64,000 nucleotides of DNA from positions 1 to 64,000 of the forward strand of contig CAQGLR010000018.1 of NCBI GenBank assembly GCA_948794795.1. Reading direction: 5' to 3'. How positions within the stretch are numbered: position 1 is the stretch's first letter; each line of letters starts with the position of its first letter. Shown one piece after another: positions 36,289-46,072 of the stretch. The notes under the pieces were generated by a model that was not told the origin of the DNA, made no database searches, and worked only from the letters and a program-made list of their open reading frames with translations. A program made the translations under genes and the position numbers. Source of the DNA: an uncultured Lachnospiraceae bacterium. Lineage in GTDB: Bacteria; Bacillota; Clostridia; Lachnospirales; Lachnospiraceae.

Positions 36289-36438
36289 CAGGATAACCGC
36301 ATAAAATAAATATTTTATAAAATTAGCATCACCAGAGCATTTTTTAATAATAAAAAATTGAAAATCTAAAAATTTTAGTCTAAAAATTGCTCACAGAAGC
36401 AACATTTAATACTTTTTTAATTTTATGCGGTTATCCTG
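36289..36438. mobile_element. 150-bp MITE-like element, family C
   Basis: Terminal inverted repeats are CAGGATAACCGCATAAAA at the left and TTTTATGCGGTTATCCTG at the right. TGATTTGAG is duplicated directly outside (36280-36288 and 36439-36447), a 9-bp target duplication. The interior is AT-rich without an ORF. The right end of a second copy lies at 33-51. Confidence 0.85.
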
Positions 36439-36441
36439 TGA

Positions 36442-36691
36442 TTTGAGTTTCTCCATTTTTTAAATTACACAAAGATTATATTACTCTGGCGGGTTCCAAA
36501 TGTTTTACCAAAAGGCAGCTGTTTGGGGGCACTGGTGATAGAATCTGGTCTTTTCAGATTCTATCACCACTGCGCATCCCATCCAAGCGAAATGCGGCAA
36601 AGCCATGTTTGCAACATGGCTTTTGGGTGGTAAAACTTTGGAATTGCCAGAGGCAAAATACCTGTGTATTAAAAAAATGGGGGAACTCAAA
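36442..36691. repeat. Family-A hairpin repeat with a different loop
   Basis: The ends TTTGAGTTTCTCCATTTTTT and AAAAAATGGGGGAACTCAAA are inverted repeats with two mismatches. Arms CTCTGGCGGGTTCCAAATG and TTTGGAATTGCCAGAG match the family. The central hairpin is unlike the other copies: GGTGATAGAATCTG pairs with CAGATTCTATCACC, followed by AAAGCCATGTT/AACATGGCTTT. Confidence 0.75.
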
Positions 36692-36745
36692 AGATTATGA
36701 ATATCTGCTTAACTTAATATATATTGTTAGACGGGACGGTATAAT

Positions 36746-38473
36746 ATGAAATTAAAACGTATTGTTTCTGTTGTGCTTACGGGGATATTACTGGTGGCAG
36801 GTATGCCTGGGACAAGTTCCCATGCATCAGTAAATACCAGCGGGCTGGTGCATCCAGTAAGAAAACAGGTAAAGACAGGTTCTTCTGGCAGTAAAGATGT
36901 TGTCTGGCCATCCGGCCCAAAGCCTGGGAGTCTGTCAAGTGATTCTGCTATTGTCATGGAAGTTTCCACTGGTTTGATACTATATAAAAAGAATATCCAT
37001 AAACAACACTATCCTGCAAGTATTACCAAGATTATGACATCTATGCTTGTGTTGGAGAACAGTTCATTAAGCGATATTGTAACATTTTCAAGTGATGCAG
37101 TATATGGGATTGAGCCAGGCAGTTCAACAGTTTATTCAGATGTTGGTGAAAAGATGTCAATGGAGCAATGTCTTTATGCTATAATGCTTGAATCTGCCAA
37201 TGAGGTGTGTCTTGCAGTAGGGGAACATATTGCAGGTGATGCAGGTTCATTTGTGGATATGATGAATGATAAAGTAAAAGAGCTTGGGCTTAAGAATACA
37301 CATTTTAACAATCCTAATGGTCTTCCTGATACAAAGCATTACACTACTGCTTATGATATGGCAGTAATAGCAAGGGAAGCAATAAAAAATTCAACATTCC
37401 GCAAAATAACGGGTACAAAGTCATATATATGTGCCAAGACAAATACACATAAGAAACCACGTCCATGGCTTAACCATCACCAGATGGTTAATGGTTATAA
37501 CTATCCTCAATATGAATACAAATATTGTATTGGCGGCAAGACAGGATATACACATGTGTCACAAAATACACTGGTAACTTATGCTGAGAAAAACGGTATG
37601 CAGCTACTTGCTGTTATTATGCGTGCCAATGGGCCAAAACAAGGTACACCTAATGAATATACAGATACAACATCACTTTTAAATTTTGGGTTTGAGAATT
37701 ACAGGAAATATAATATTAATGAACAGAAAGTAGATATTAATTCAAGCCTTTTTAATAATTATAATAACTTTTTTAATACGGAAGCTTCACCTATATGTTT
37801 CTCAAGTGAGTCATCAGTAGTTCTTCCTAAAGGTGCAAAGATATCTAATGCAAAGCAGAAAATAACATATAATAAAAATGTCAATATAAAAGATGGGGAG
37901 AATGTTATTGGAAAGGTAGAATACACATATGATAAAAAAGTAGTTGGCACTACTAATATATTATATAATAAGACAGCCCAGAACCATCTTGACGAGGCTT
38001 CAAGAAAAATTGTAAACAGTGAAATTGAAGATATTGAAAGTAACAGTGCCAAAGATGCAAATAAACATAAGCGTATTGCTAAAATTAAAAATGGACTGGT
38101 TAAAATATTTTCACCTGTTATAAGTTTTATAACATCACATGTGGTTGTATCAGTTCTTTCACTGGTGGCGGCACTGGTATTACTTCTGGCTTTATTCCTG
38201 GCAAAAAGGTTTCATAACAGTGATGGCAGGATACACAGAAGCAGTGGCGGATACAGAAGTAAAGCGGGACGGCGCAGGCATGCCAGGATGCAGAGACAGC
38301 AGAGGCGCAGCCAGCAGAAAAAGAAAAGCAGGCGCCGCAACCATAGCAGGAATTACCATAAAAGTGATGTTTCCAGGAAAAGTACAGCAAGTAAGCCTAA
38401 AAGAAATACTAATTATAGTAAACGCAGGAAGAATACACGTGAAAGTTTTGGAAAGAATTTCTTTGATTTTTAA
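36746..38473 (+). CDS. D-alanyl-D-alanine carboxypeptidase (low-molecular-weight PBP)
   Basis: The product has 575 residues. A signal peptide (1 to about 27) leads to a penicillin-binding domain with SITK (about residue 91), SANE (about 151) and KTGYTH (about 263). A C-terminal domain follows, then a membrane segment (about 455-485). An unusual very basic tail of about 90 residues rich in Arg, Lys and Ser lies beyond it, probably in the cytosol. The enzyme trims D-Ala from peptidoglycan stem peptides. It is longer than typical DacF proteins because of the tail. Confidence 0.9.
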   Translation: MKLKRIVSVVLTGILLVAGMPGTSSHASVNTSGLVHPVRKQVKTGSSGSKDVVWPSGPKPGSLSSDSAIVMEVSTGLILYKKNIHKQHYPASITKIMTSMLVLENSSLSDIVTFSSDAVYGIEPGSSTVYSDVGEKMSMEQCLYAIMLESANEVCLAVGEHIAGDAGSFVDMMNDKVKELGLKNTHFNNPNGLPDTKHYTTAYDMAVIAREAIKNSTFRKITGTKSYICAKTNTHKKPRPWLNHHQMVNGYNYPQYEYKYCIGGKTGYTHVSQNTLVTYAEKNGMQLLAVIMRANGPKQGTPNEYTDTTSLLNFGFENYRKYNINEQKVDINSSLFNNYNNFFNTEASPICFSSESSVVLPKGAKISNAKQKITYNKNVNIKDGENVIGKVEYTYDKKVVGTTNILYNKTAQNHLDEASRKIVNSEIEDIESNSAKDANKHKRIAKIKNGLVKIFSPVISFITSHVVVSVLSLVAALVLLLALFLAKRFHNSDGRIHRSSGGYRSKAGRRRHARMQRQQRRSQQKKKSRRRNHSRNYHKSDVSRKSTASKPKRNTNYSKRRKNTRESFGKNFFDF

Positions 38474-38512
38474 TGCCAGTATACTACAGCAGAACCATTT
38501 ATGAATAATATT

Positions 38513-38553
38513 AAGGGTGTTATATTACATTAATTTGTAGTATAACACCCTTT
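38513..38553 (+). terminator. Terminator after the D,D-carboxypeptidase
   Basis: AAGGGTGTTATA (38513-38524) pairs perfectly with TATAACACCCTT (38541-38552). Confidence 0.8.
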
Positions 38554-38751
38554 AAAATATGATTTCCGGTTACTATATAATTTCCCATTGGTTTTGTATA
38601 CTATAATTATAATACTATTTCCTGGAAAAATCTTTACATTTTTCTTAATTTTTTGAATTTATTATTACAGGCTTGACGGGAACGGTACTATTAGGGTAAT
38701 CTTATTATATATAAACAGGTGGTTATACTGTGCTGATGCTAGGAGGAGATT

Positions 38752-40215
38752 ATGCCAGAAGATATAAATAATAATAACAATAATAATGATGATAAAGACT
38801 ATGAAGATGTCTGCTTTATATGCAGAAGACCCGAAAGCAAAGCAGGCAAGATGCTCCATATACCTAATAATATATGTATATGTAACGATTGTATGCAGAA
38901 GACATTTAATTCCATGGGTAATATTAATATGACAGGCCCGTTCCAGGGGATGCCATATATGGATATGTTCAGTGGTGGTGTTGGCAATGTGCAGGAAAAT
39001 GTACCTAAAAGCCAGAAACTTAAGAAGAAAAAGCCAGGAACTGGCAAGAAGAAAGTGCCTGATGGAGTATTTGATATAAAACATCTGCCTGCGCCACATA
39101 TTATAAAAGGTAAACTTGATGAGTATATAGTTGGACAAGAACATGCCAAGAAAGTAATGTCAGTTGCTGTGTATAACCATTATAAACGTGTACTTACAGA
39201 CAATATGGAACAGGAAGATGAGGATAATGTAGAAATAGAAAAATCTAACATGCTTATGACTGGACCTACGGGATGTGGTAAGACTTATATGGTTAAGACA
39301 CTTGCAAAGATACTGCAGGTTCCACTTGCAATAACTGATGCTACTTCCCTTACAGAAGCAGGTTATATAGGTGATGATGTTGAAAGTGTGCTTTCAAAGC
39401 TTCTTGCAGCAGCAGATAATGATGTTGAGAAGGCGGAACATGGAATTATATTTATAGATGAGATAGACAAGATAGCTAAGAAGCGTAATACAAACAGCAG
39501 GGATGTAAGTGGTGAATCTGTACAGCAGGGTATGCTTAAGCTTTTAGAAGGAAGTGATGTTGAAGTCCCAGTGGGTGCAGGCAGCAAAAATGCAATGGTT
39601 CCGCTTACAACCGTTAATACAAGAAATATTCTGTTTATATGCGGCGGCGCATTTCCAGGGCTTGAAAAGATTGTTAAAAACAGGCTTAACAAACAGTCTT
39701 CTATTGGATTTAATGCAGAACTTAAAGATAAATATGATAAAGATGCAAACTTGTTACAGAAAGTTACAACGGAAGATTTGCGTGAATTTGGAATGATACC
39801 AGAATTTCTTGGAAGGCTGCCAGTTGTATTTGCACTCCAGGCGATGACAGAGGATATGCTTATACAGATACTTACACAGCCTAAAAACGCAATTTTAAAA
39901 CAGTATAAGAAACTTCTTGCACTTGATGAGGTAGACCTTGTATTTGATGATGAAGCAGTAAGGAGCATAGCAAAGAAAGCTATAGAAAAGAAAACAGGTG
40001 CACGTGCATTAAGGGCAGTTATAGAGGAGTTTATGTTAGATATAATGTATGAAATCCCTAAGGATGATTTAATTGGAAGGGTTACAATAACAGAAGATTA
40101 TATTAATAACAGTGGTGCACCTAAGATAGAAATGAGAGGCAGTGGTGAGGCTAAAATACTTACCCAGAGAGAGTTCCCAGAAGCTTTGGAAACAGAAGAT
40201 GGCATGCCTGTGTAA
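38752..40215 (+). CDS. clpX: ATP-dependent protease ATPase subunit ClpX
   Basis: The product has 487 residues, somewhat longer than the usual 420. The N-terminus has an Asn-rich stretch and then the zinc-binding domain (CFICRRPE and CNDC, residues about 23-48), followed by a Met/Gly/Lys-rich linker. The AAA+ core has Walker A GPTGCGKTY near residue 170, Walker B IIFIDEIDKIA, and the GYVGDDVE-like GYIGDDVE pore region. ClpX unfolds substrates for ClpP. clpP is not adjacent, so this may be a stand-alone or second clpX copy. GGAGGAG precedes the start. Confidence 0.9.
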   Translation: MPEDINNNNNNNDDKDYEDVCFICRRPESKAGKMLHIPNNICICNDCMQKTFNSMGNINMTGPFQGMPYMDMFSGGVGNVQENVPKSQKLKKKKPGTGKKKVPDGVFDIKHLPAPHIIKGKLDEYIVGQEHAKKVMSVAVYNHYKRVLTDNMEQEDEDNVEIEKSNMLMTGPTGCGKTYMVKTLAKILQVPLAITDATSLTEAGYIGDDVESVLSKLLAAADNDVEKAEHGIIFIDEIDKIAKKRNTNSRDVSGESVQQGMLKLLEGSDVEVPVGAGSKNAMVPLTTVNTRNILFICGGAFPGLEKIVKNRLNKQSSIGFNAELKDKYDKDANLLQKVTTEDLREFGMIPEFLGRLPVVFALQAMTEDMLIQILTQPKNAILKQYKKLLALDEVDLVFDDEAVRSIAKKAIEKKTGARALRAVIEEFMLDIMYEIPKDDLIGRVTITEDYINNSGAPKIEMRGSGEAKILTQREFPEALETEDGMPV

Positions 40216-40369
40216 CTTATAATATATTTCTGCATATATTAATATAAGCCAGACTAAGTAAGCCCTGGTAAATCAAACCCACCGCTTAAGAAGCGTGTAT
40301 TTTAAAAAGGGCTGGCTTAATGAGGTTAAAAGCAAAAATATATATATTATGTGCAGAAATGGAGAATTT

Positions 40370-40702
40370 ATGGACACTGGATGTATTAACCGGGTTTATT
40401 CTGAGGATTACCAGGATTATATTGTAGAACATACAAATGTTCCAGGGTTTTTAGAAACACAGTACCATGATATTTGTTTCCAGCTGGTAAATACCAGGCT
40501 GGCAGTTGCATATTATTCTGGAAAAGAAGTACAAAGCGGGATAAATAATGGTGCATTTATAGTGCCAAATTGTTATGGGCTTATGTCCTCATCACAGGTT
40601 CTTGAATCTGCTGGCATTTTAAAGGTACAGAGGCAGCCTGCCTTAAGCCTGTATGGCAGTGGTGTTATGGTAGGGTTTGTTGATACGGGGGCTGGTGTGT
40701 GA
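40370..40702 (+). pseudogene. S8 subtilase-like peptidase, N-terminal fragment
   Basis: ATG 40370 has GGAG 5 bases upstream. The reading frame gives 110 residues: a propeptide-like region (DYIVEHTNVPGF, NCYGLMSSSQVLESAGILKVQRQPALSLYGSG) and then VGFVDTG, the catalytic-Asp strand of S8 peptidases. At 40691 the sequence leaves the family and the frame stops three codons later. The rest of the gene is at 46073-47524. Joining after GGGG at 40687-40690 restores VDTGIDYTLPAF in frame. It resembles the Csp-like S8 proteases of Clostridia. Confidence 0.85.
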
Positions 40703-40786
40703 TAGTATTACACTATCTGGAGAGTATACTGGGATGTTTACTATATACCAGACATGCCTTGGCAAGGGAGGGACATAATAAAGAAT

Positions 40787-41734
40787 ATGGAATATTACCA
40801 GGAAGCAACAGATATTATAAAAGAAGTGAAGAAAGCACTTATTGGAAAAGACAGGTGTGTAATGCTGGCTATGACAGCAATACTGGCAGGAGGGCATATA
40901 CTGGTTGATGATATCCCTGGAGTTGGAAAGACAACACTTGCGGTAGCATTTGCAAAAGCAATGAACCTGGAAAATAAACGTACACAGTTTACCCCTGATG
41001 TGCTGCCATCAGATATACTTGGCTTTACTATGTATAATAAAGATAGCGGGCAGTTTTATTACCAGCCAGGGACAGTTATGTGCAATCTTTTTCTTGCTGA
41101 TGAGATAAACCGTACATCTCCTAAAACGCAGTCTGCCCTGCTTGAAGTTATGGAAGAGGGAAGCGTAACTGTAGACGGGGTGACAAGGGAAGTGCCACAT
41201 CCATTTATAGTAATAGCTACACAAAACCCGGCAGGCAGCATAGGTACGCAGCTTTTGCCAGAATCACAGCTTGACAGGTTTATGGTATGCCTGTCAGTTG
41301 GTTATCCGTCGCTAGAAGATGAAATTGCAATAGCAAAAGGAAAAAGCAACGATATCCTTAACCTTGTTGAAGCTGTTATTAATGGTGAGGAACTGGTGAA
41401 AATACAAAAAACTGTTAATGAGGTATTTATAAGTGATAATGTGTATAAATATATTTGCCTTCTTGTAAGGGAAACAAGGGAGCATCCTTTAATAGAACTT
41501 GGGTTAAGCCCAAGAGGGACGATTGCCCTTGTAAATATGTCTAAAGCAGCAGCTTTTCTCAAAGGAAGGGATTATGTAATACCTGATGATGTGGAAGGGG
41601 TTTTTGAAGCCGTTGCAGCACACCGTATAATACTTGCGGCAAAAGCACGTATGTCACATTTAGGTGCAGAAGATGTACTTGGGCAGATAAAGGCAAAAGT
41701 CAGGAAGCCTAAAGCTGTTAAAATGACTGTCTGA
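40787..41734 (+). CDS. MoxR family AAA+ ATPase
   Basis: The product has 315 residues from ATG 40787. The ribosome site is unclear: GGGAGG lies about 15 bases upstream and nearer sequence is weak. Walker A is DIPGVGKTTLA, Walker B FLADEINRTSPKTQSALLEVMEE, and sensor 1 VIATQNP. MoxR ATPases act as chaperones for metal or cofactor insertion and are commonly paired with DUF58 and transglutaminase genes, as here. It is the first gene inside the inserted segment. Confidence 0.9.
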   Translation: MEYYQEATDIIKEVKKALIGKDRCVMLAMTAILAGGHILVDDIPGVGKTTLAVAFAKAMNLENKRTQFTPDVLPSDILGFTMYNKDSGQFYYQPGTVMCNLFLADEINRTSPKTQSALLEVMEEGSVTVDGVTREVPHPFIVIATQNPAGSIGTQLLPESQLDRFMVCLSVGYPSLEDEIAIAKGKSNDILNLVEAVINGEELVKIQKTVNEVFISDNVYKYICLLVRETREHPLIELGLSPRGTIALVNMSKAAAFLKGRDYVIPDDVEGVFEAVAAHRIILAAKARMSHLGAEDVLGQIKAKVRKPKAVKMTV

Positions 41735-41748
41735 AGGGAGTTTTATTA

Positions 41749-42861
41749 ATGAAGCGTTTAGCAGTGTATATTATTTTGGTGGCTGCAAGTATTTATATTG
41801 CCCTTATATACAGAAATGAGGCGTTTTTAAATATTTTTTATGGCAGCCTGGTTATAATTATACCACTTGCTTTATTAAATATTATAAGTATATGTAATAT
41901 GGAAATATTTATTAACCTTCCACATGATGTTGTACAAGCAGGAAGAAAAATACCTGTTGAAATAATAATAAAAAACGGGTGGCTGCTTCCAACTGGAAGA
42001 ATTGAAACCAGGATAAAAAGTATTAATTCATATTCAGGCAGGAAAGAAGTAACGAAATTTTATGGCAGTGCAGGCGGGCATAGTTCTATAGTATTAAAAT
42101 GCTATTATTTAGCAAAAAAACCAGGAAATATGGAATTTAGCATTAAAGGGATATGGTCATGTGACTATCTTGGAATATTAAAACTGCCAGTGCTTAAATA
42201 TAATAAATATAAACATCCAGTAATAGTTATGCCAGAACTCTATGAAGTTCCAGTTTATAAAGAAAATAGTTTATATGGTGATGTCCATGAGGATGAAGCA
42301 CTGCAGGATAACTTTATAGAACCAGATATTGGGGAAAGCAGTGGGACAAGGCAGTATATACCAGGCGACAGTTTTAAAAATATACATTGGAAATTATCTG
42401 CTAAATCTGGTGAACTTATGACAAGACAGAGATATAATAGTGTTTTATGTATTCCAGTTTTTTTTATTTGTGAAGGAAATATAGAAGGTACAAATAAGAA
42501 AGTATCTTTTATACAGGCAGTTTTATCAATATCTTCAAGCCTGGTTTTTAATGCGTGTCCCCATTATATTTGCTGGTATGATAGAGAAAAAGGTGACATT
42601 ATAAGGTATCTTGTGGAGCAGGAGAATGATTTATATAAAGTTATGCAGGGGTGTACTATTATAATACAGGCAAAGAATAACAATGATACAGATATAAATT
42701 TAATCAGGGATGTGTATAAAGACAAATACCATGGACAGGAAGCTGCCACTTACCTGGCGTTTAATACAAATTTTGAATTATTTGTAAATAACAGTAAAAT
42801 AGCACAATATAATTATAAGAGTTTAAAAGAGTCACTTTCATCAGTAGAAATACAGTTATAA
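41749..42861 (+). CDS. DUF58 domain protein
   Basis: The 370-residue product has two N-terminal membrane segments (residues about 4-50) and a C-terminal DUF58 region with the hallmark GTRQYIPGDSFKNIHWKLSAKSGELMTRQ around residue 200. DUF58 proteins resemble von Willebrand factor type A domains and partner with MoxR ATPases. AAGGGAG precedes the ATG, 14 bases after the moxR stop, so the genes are an operon. Confidence 0.87.
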   Translation: MKRLAVYIILVAASIYIALIYRNEAFLNIFYGSLVIIIPLALLNIISICNMEIFINLPHDVVQAGRKIPVEIIIKNGWLLPTGRIETRIKSINSYSGRKEVTKFYGSAGGHSSIVLKCYYLAKKPGNMEFSIKGIWSCDYLGILKLPVLKYNKYKHPVIVMPELYEVPVYKENSLYGDVHEDEALQDNFIEPDIGESSGTRQYIPGDSFKNIHWKLSAKSGELMTRQRYNSVLCIPVFFICEGNIEGTNKKVSFIQAVLSISSSLVFNACPHYICWYDREKGDIIRYLVEQENDLYKVMQGCTIIIQAKNNNDTDINLIRDVYKDKYHGQEAATYLAFNTNFELFVNNSKIAQYNYKSLKESLSSVEIQL

Positions 42862-42883
42862 AGTTATAATAAGAGGTGGGGCT

Positions 42884-45295
42884 ATGCCACAAAAGGATAT
42901 ATATATAAATATATGTGCACGTGTTTTTTTTAATACAATATTTCTGGCTTTTACAGTATTTGGCCTGTATTTGTCTTTTTGTGATGCATACAGTTATCCA
43001 GGGGACTATAACAAAATATTTATAATAAGTATTGTATTTAGTTTTATTATGTGTATATTGTGGACAGGTAACAATATATGGTGTAATACAGGACTGTTTA
43101 TTTTTAACTTATGGATTGCAGTGGTTGTTGTAAGGAAATGCCGTCTTATTGAAAGTGAATTTGAAATATTATATAAATATATTAAAAGACAATATTATAT
43201 TTATGAAAACCTTGGTGAGATTAGTGTTAATGATACAAGAGGCAGTATAACAGCAGCAGGGATGCAAATAAATGAAAAGCTGGCACTGGTTCTTCTTATT
43301 ATTTTAATAATTATGATAGTATCAATGTCATTGTTCAGGCTTAAATGGAATTTCCTGCTTTTGTTTCCTGTTGTGCTTATTATTGGGATGGAGATGATGC
43401 ATGGAAAAGCCCCATCTGTAAAAGCTGCAAGTTTCTTTGTATATGGAATATCAGGGCTTTTGTTCAGCGCCAGTCTTGATGTATGTGGCGGGAAAAGGCA
43501 TTTTTGGCAGAAAAAGCCTGAAACAGGGCAGATGTGGACAAGATATATTGTATTTACAGTTATAATGGCTGTATGTATAACTGTTGCGTCTGGGGCAGGC
43601 AGAAACACAAGGGGCAAGGTTTTTGTACATTCAAAAAAGTTTTTAAAGAAACAGCATGAAATGGAAAAGGAAGCTGTAGATTTTGTGGAAAAGCTGGTTA
43701 AGCCAGCAGGAAAGGAAGACAGCGGATATCTTGATAATAGTCCGCCAGAACAGACTGGACAGGCTAAATTCCGTATAGAAACTAATAAGAAGCCATCCAA
43801 TAATATTTATATAAAGGCTTTTTCAGCAGATATATATGAAAATGGAAGATGGAAAACTTTTGATGATGTTACCCCGCCTGTATCTGAAAGCACTATAGGG
43901 GAGCAGGCGTATGGTTCGCTTGAGTCATGTATCAGGGCAGAAAGTGACTGGGCAGATGATATAGATAACTTTAATATGAATATTACTGAAGAATGGAGCT
44001 TTAGAAAAAAAGAATCATTGGTTCCTTATATTTATAGTACAGAAGGAACAAGCGGATACCAGTATAATTGTTATAATATGCAGAACTGGCGGGTCAGTAA
44101 TATGTTATCAACAGATAGTACTTTAAGGGAGTATTATGGTATAGAAGATATAAAAGAATATACTTCATTTGTATATAAAAATTATCTTAAAGTCCCTAAA
44201 GAACTTAAGAAACTTAGGAAATATGCAAATAATATTGTATCAGGCAATAATGCAGGGGCTATGTGTATGTATATTAAAGACCTGGTATGCCATAATACAA
44301 AGTACAGCCAGAAGCTTAAGCCTGTGCCACCAGGCCAGGATTACATTGAATATTTTCTGTTTAAACAGAAAAAAGGTTATTGTGAGCACTATGCAACAGC
44401 AGGTACGTTATTATTAAGGTTAAAGGGTATACCAGCAAGATATGTTTCAGGATATTTTATCAGGCCATATGAATTCAGGCTTGCGCAAGATAAATCTGGC
44501 AATGAAAAATATGTTTCATATGTAGAGGATTATAATGCACATGCATGGACAGAGGTTTATAAAGAAGGATTTGGCTGGATTCCATTTGATATGACAAATT
44601 CAGTTATGGAAGAAGAAGATAGTATAAATATAAATGAAAATTTGGTATCTGTCCCTAGCAGTGTTCCACAAGATATAAATAATAATGGTGAAACAGAACC
44701 AGATAATAATGAGGATGAAGTTCCAGAGGAAGAGGAAGTTCCAGAAGAAGATGAAAAGGAAGTTCCAGAAGATGTAACCAGTATAAAAGAGGAAACTGGC
44801 AAATTAGATGAAAGTAAACCAGCTGGAAATAATAAAGAACCATTATATTTAAAAAAGGAAATATTCTTAATATTGTCTGTTTTATTAATTTTACTTATGC
44901 CATTTATATATATAAGGATAAGGTTTATACTGCTTTTAAGAAAGGCAGGTATTGTAGAAACACCAGGCAGCAGGGTTATAATTTATTTTGCCATATTTAA
45001 TAATTATCTTGCATTTTGTGGGTTAAGGGGTATTTCAAAGCTTGATGATGCCAGTTATGCAGAAAAGATAGCAGGTATAATGGAAGGCAGGGAATCTGTA
45101 TCTGCATATGATATCTTGCAGCGTGCTGTATTTTCAAATAAAAATATAAATAGTAACGAAGAAGAGGCGGTTGCATTTTTTATTAAAAAGGCATCAGGCA
45201 GCGCATATAAAAATTGTAGTAAACCAGCACGTTTTATTATTTATATGCTGACAGGAAGAAAGGAGATAAATGTCTTTACAAAGGCTGTTAATTGA
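42884..45295 (+). CDS. Transglutaminase-like membrane protein
   Basis: The product has 803 residues. About five to six membrane segments occupy residues 10-235. A large extracytoplasmic domain contains the transglutaminase core: Cys in KKGYCEHYATAGTLLLR (about residue 505), His in YNAHAWTEVY (about 555) and Asp in GWIPFDMTNS. A Glu/Pro/Asp-rich acidic linker and another membrane segment (about 655-680) follow, then a cytosolic tail. It completes the moxR-DUF58-transglutaminase trio, possibly involved in surface protein or wall maturation. Confidence 0.88.
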   Translation: MPQKDIYINICARVFFNTIFLAFTVFGLYLSFCDAYSYPGDYNKIFIISIVFSFIMCILWTGNNIWCNTGLFIFNLWIAVVVVRKCRLIESEFEILYKYIKRQYYIYENLGEISVNDTRGSITAAGMQINEKLALVLLIILIIMIVSMSLFRLKWNFLLLFPVVLIIGMEMMHGKAPSVKAASFFVYGISGLLFSASLDVCGGKRHFWQKKPETGQMWTRYIVFTVIMAVCITVASGAGRNTRGKVFVHSKKFLKKQHEMEKEAVDFVEKLVKPAGKEDSGYLDNSPPEQTGQAKFRIETNKKPSNNIYIKAFSADIYENGRWKTFDDVTPPVSESTIGEQAYGSLESCIRAESDWADDIDNFNMNITEEWSFRKKESLVPYIYSTEGTSGYQYNCYNMQNWRVSNMLSTDSTLREYYGIEDIKEYTSFVYKNYLKVPKELKKLRKYANNIVSGNNAGAMCMYIKDLVCHNTKYSQKLKPVPPGQDYIEYFLFKQKKGYCEHYATAGTLLLRLKGIPARYVSGYFIRPYEFRLAQDKSGNEKYVSYVEDYNAHAWTEVYKEGFGWIPFDMTNSVMEEEDSININENLVSVPSSVPQDINNNGETEPDNNEDEVPEEEEVPEEDEKEVPEDVTSIKEETGKLDESKPAGNNKEPLYLKKEIFLILSVLLILLMPFIYIRIRFILLLRKAGIVETPGSRVIIYFAIFNNYLAFCGLRGISKLDDASYAEKIAGIMEGRESVSAYDILQRAVFSNKNINSNEEEAVAFFIKKASGSAYKNCSKPARFIIYMLTGRKEINVFTKAVN

Positions 45296-45343
45296 TATAA
45301 ACTATTATTATTATAATTTGTAATTGAGGAGGGTTATGGAATT

Positions 45344-46042
45344 ATGTTAGAAGAGTTAAAGAAAAGAGTTTATGAGGCAAATATGCTTCTGCCTAAGTAT
45401 GGCCTTGTCACTTTTACATGGGGCAATGTAAGTGAAATTGACAGGGAAAGCGGAATTTTCGCTATTAAGCCAAGTGGTGTAGAGTATGACAAGCTTACAC
45501 CTGATGATATGGTACTTGTAAACCTTGCTGGAGAAAAGGTTGAGGGCAAGTACAATCCTTCATCTGATACAGCAACACATGTGGAATTGTATAAAGCATT
45601 TGCAGATATAGGAGGCGTTGTGCATACACACTCTTCATATGCTACAAGCTGGGCACAGGCAGGAAGAGGAATACCATGTTACGGAACTACACATGCGGAT
45701 TATATCTATGGTGAGGTGCCATGCTTAAGATGTCTTAATAAGGATGAGATTGAAGAAGCATATGAAACAAATACAGGTATCCTTATTGTGGATGAGTTTA
45801 ACAAAAGGAACTTAGACCCTGTAGCAGTGCCAGCAGTTTTATGTAAAAACCATGGACCTTTTGCATGGGGCAAAGATGCACATGAAGCAGTACACAATTC
45901 AGTAGTTCTTGAAGAAGTAGCAAAGATGGCGTACAGGGCAGAAACTATTAACCCACGTATACAGCCAGCACCACAGGAACTCCAGGATAAGCATTATTAC
46001 CGTAAGCATGGTGCTAATGCATATTATGGACAGGGCAAATAA
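45344..46042 (+). CDS. araD: L-ribulose-5-phosphate 4-epimerase
   Basis: The 232-residue product is close to AraD over its full length. Typical blocks are LVTFTWGNVSEIDRE, IKPSGVEYDKLTPDDMV, the zinc ligands in VVHTHSSYATSWAQAGRGIP, the GTTHADYIYG loop, and HGPFAWGKDAHEAVHN. It converts L-ribulose 5-phosphate to D-xylulose 5-phosphate in arabinose use. No araA or araB is nearby. The stop lies 30 bases from the right end of the inserted segment. Confidence 0.93.
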   Translation: MLEELKKRVYEANMLLPKYGLVTFTWGNVSEIDRESGIFAIKPSGVEYDKLTPDDMVLVNLAGEKVEGKYNPSSDTATHVELYKAFADIGGVVHTHSSYATSWAQAGRGIPCYGTTHADYIYGEVPCLRCLNKDEIEEAYETNTGILIVDEFNKRNLDPVAVPAVLCKNHGPFAWGKDAHEAVHNSVVLEEVAKMAYRAETINPRIQPAPQELQDKHYYRKHGANAYYGQGK

Positions 46043-46072
46043 TACATAAGCTTATATCGTACACCAGCGGGG

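Larger units (their letters stand above)
40691..46072. mobile_element. 5,382-bp inserted segment splitting the S8 peptidase gene
   Basis: The two peptidase halves join exactly if 40691-46072 is removed. Inside the left border the sequence is GCTGGTGTGTGATA, and the inverse of the right border is GCTGGTGTACGATA, so the ends are inverted repeats with 12 of 14 matches. GGGG flanks both sides (40687-40690 and 46069-46072), a possible 4-bp duplication. The segment holds exactly four genes (moxR, DUF58, transglutaminase, araD), all in the same orientation as the peptidase, and no recombinase. Confidence 0.7.

Noticed and set aside
39363..39968. Minus-strand 201-codon ORF opposite clpX
   Set aside because: It is an antisense shadow of the AAA+ core; its composition is Ser/Leu-rich as expected for reversed codons.
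40691..46072. Site-specific inversion as the explanation for the split peptidase
   Set aside because: Both peptidase halves are on the same strand and in the same order, so insertion or excision explains them and inversion does not.
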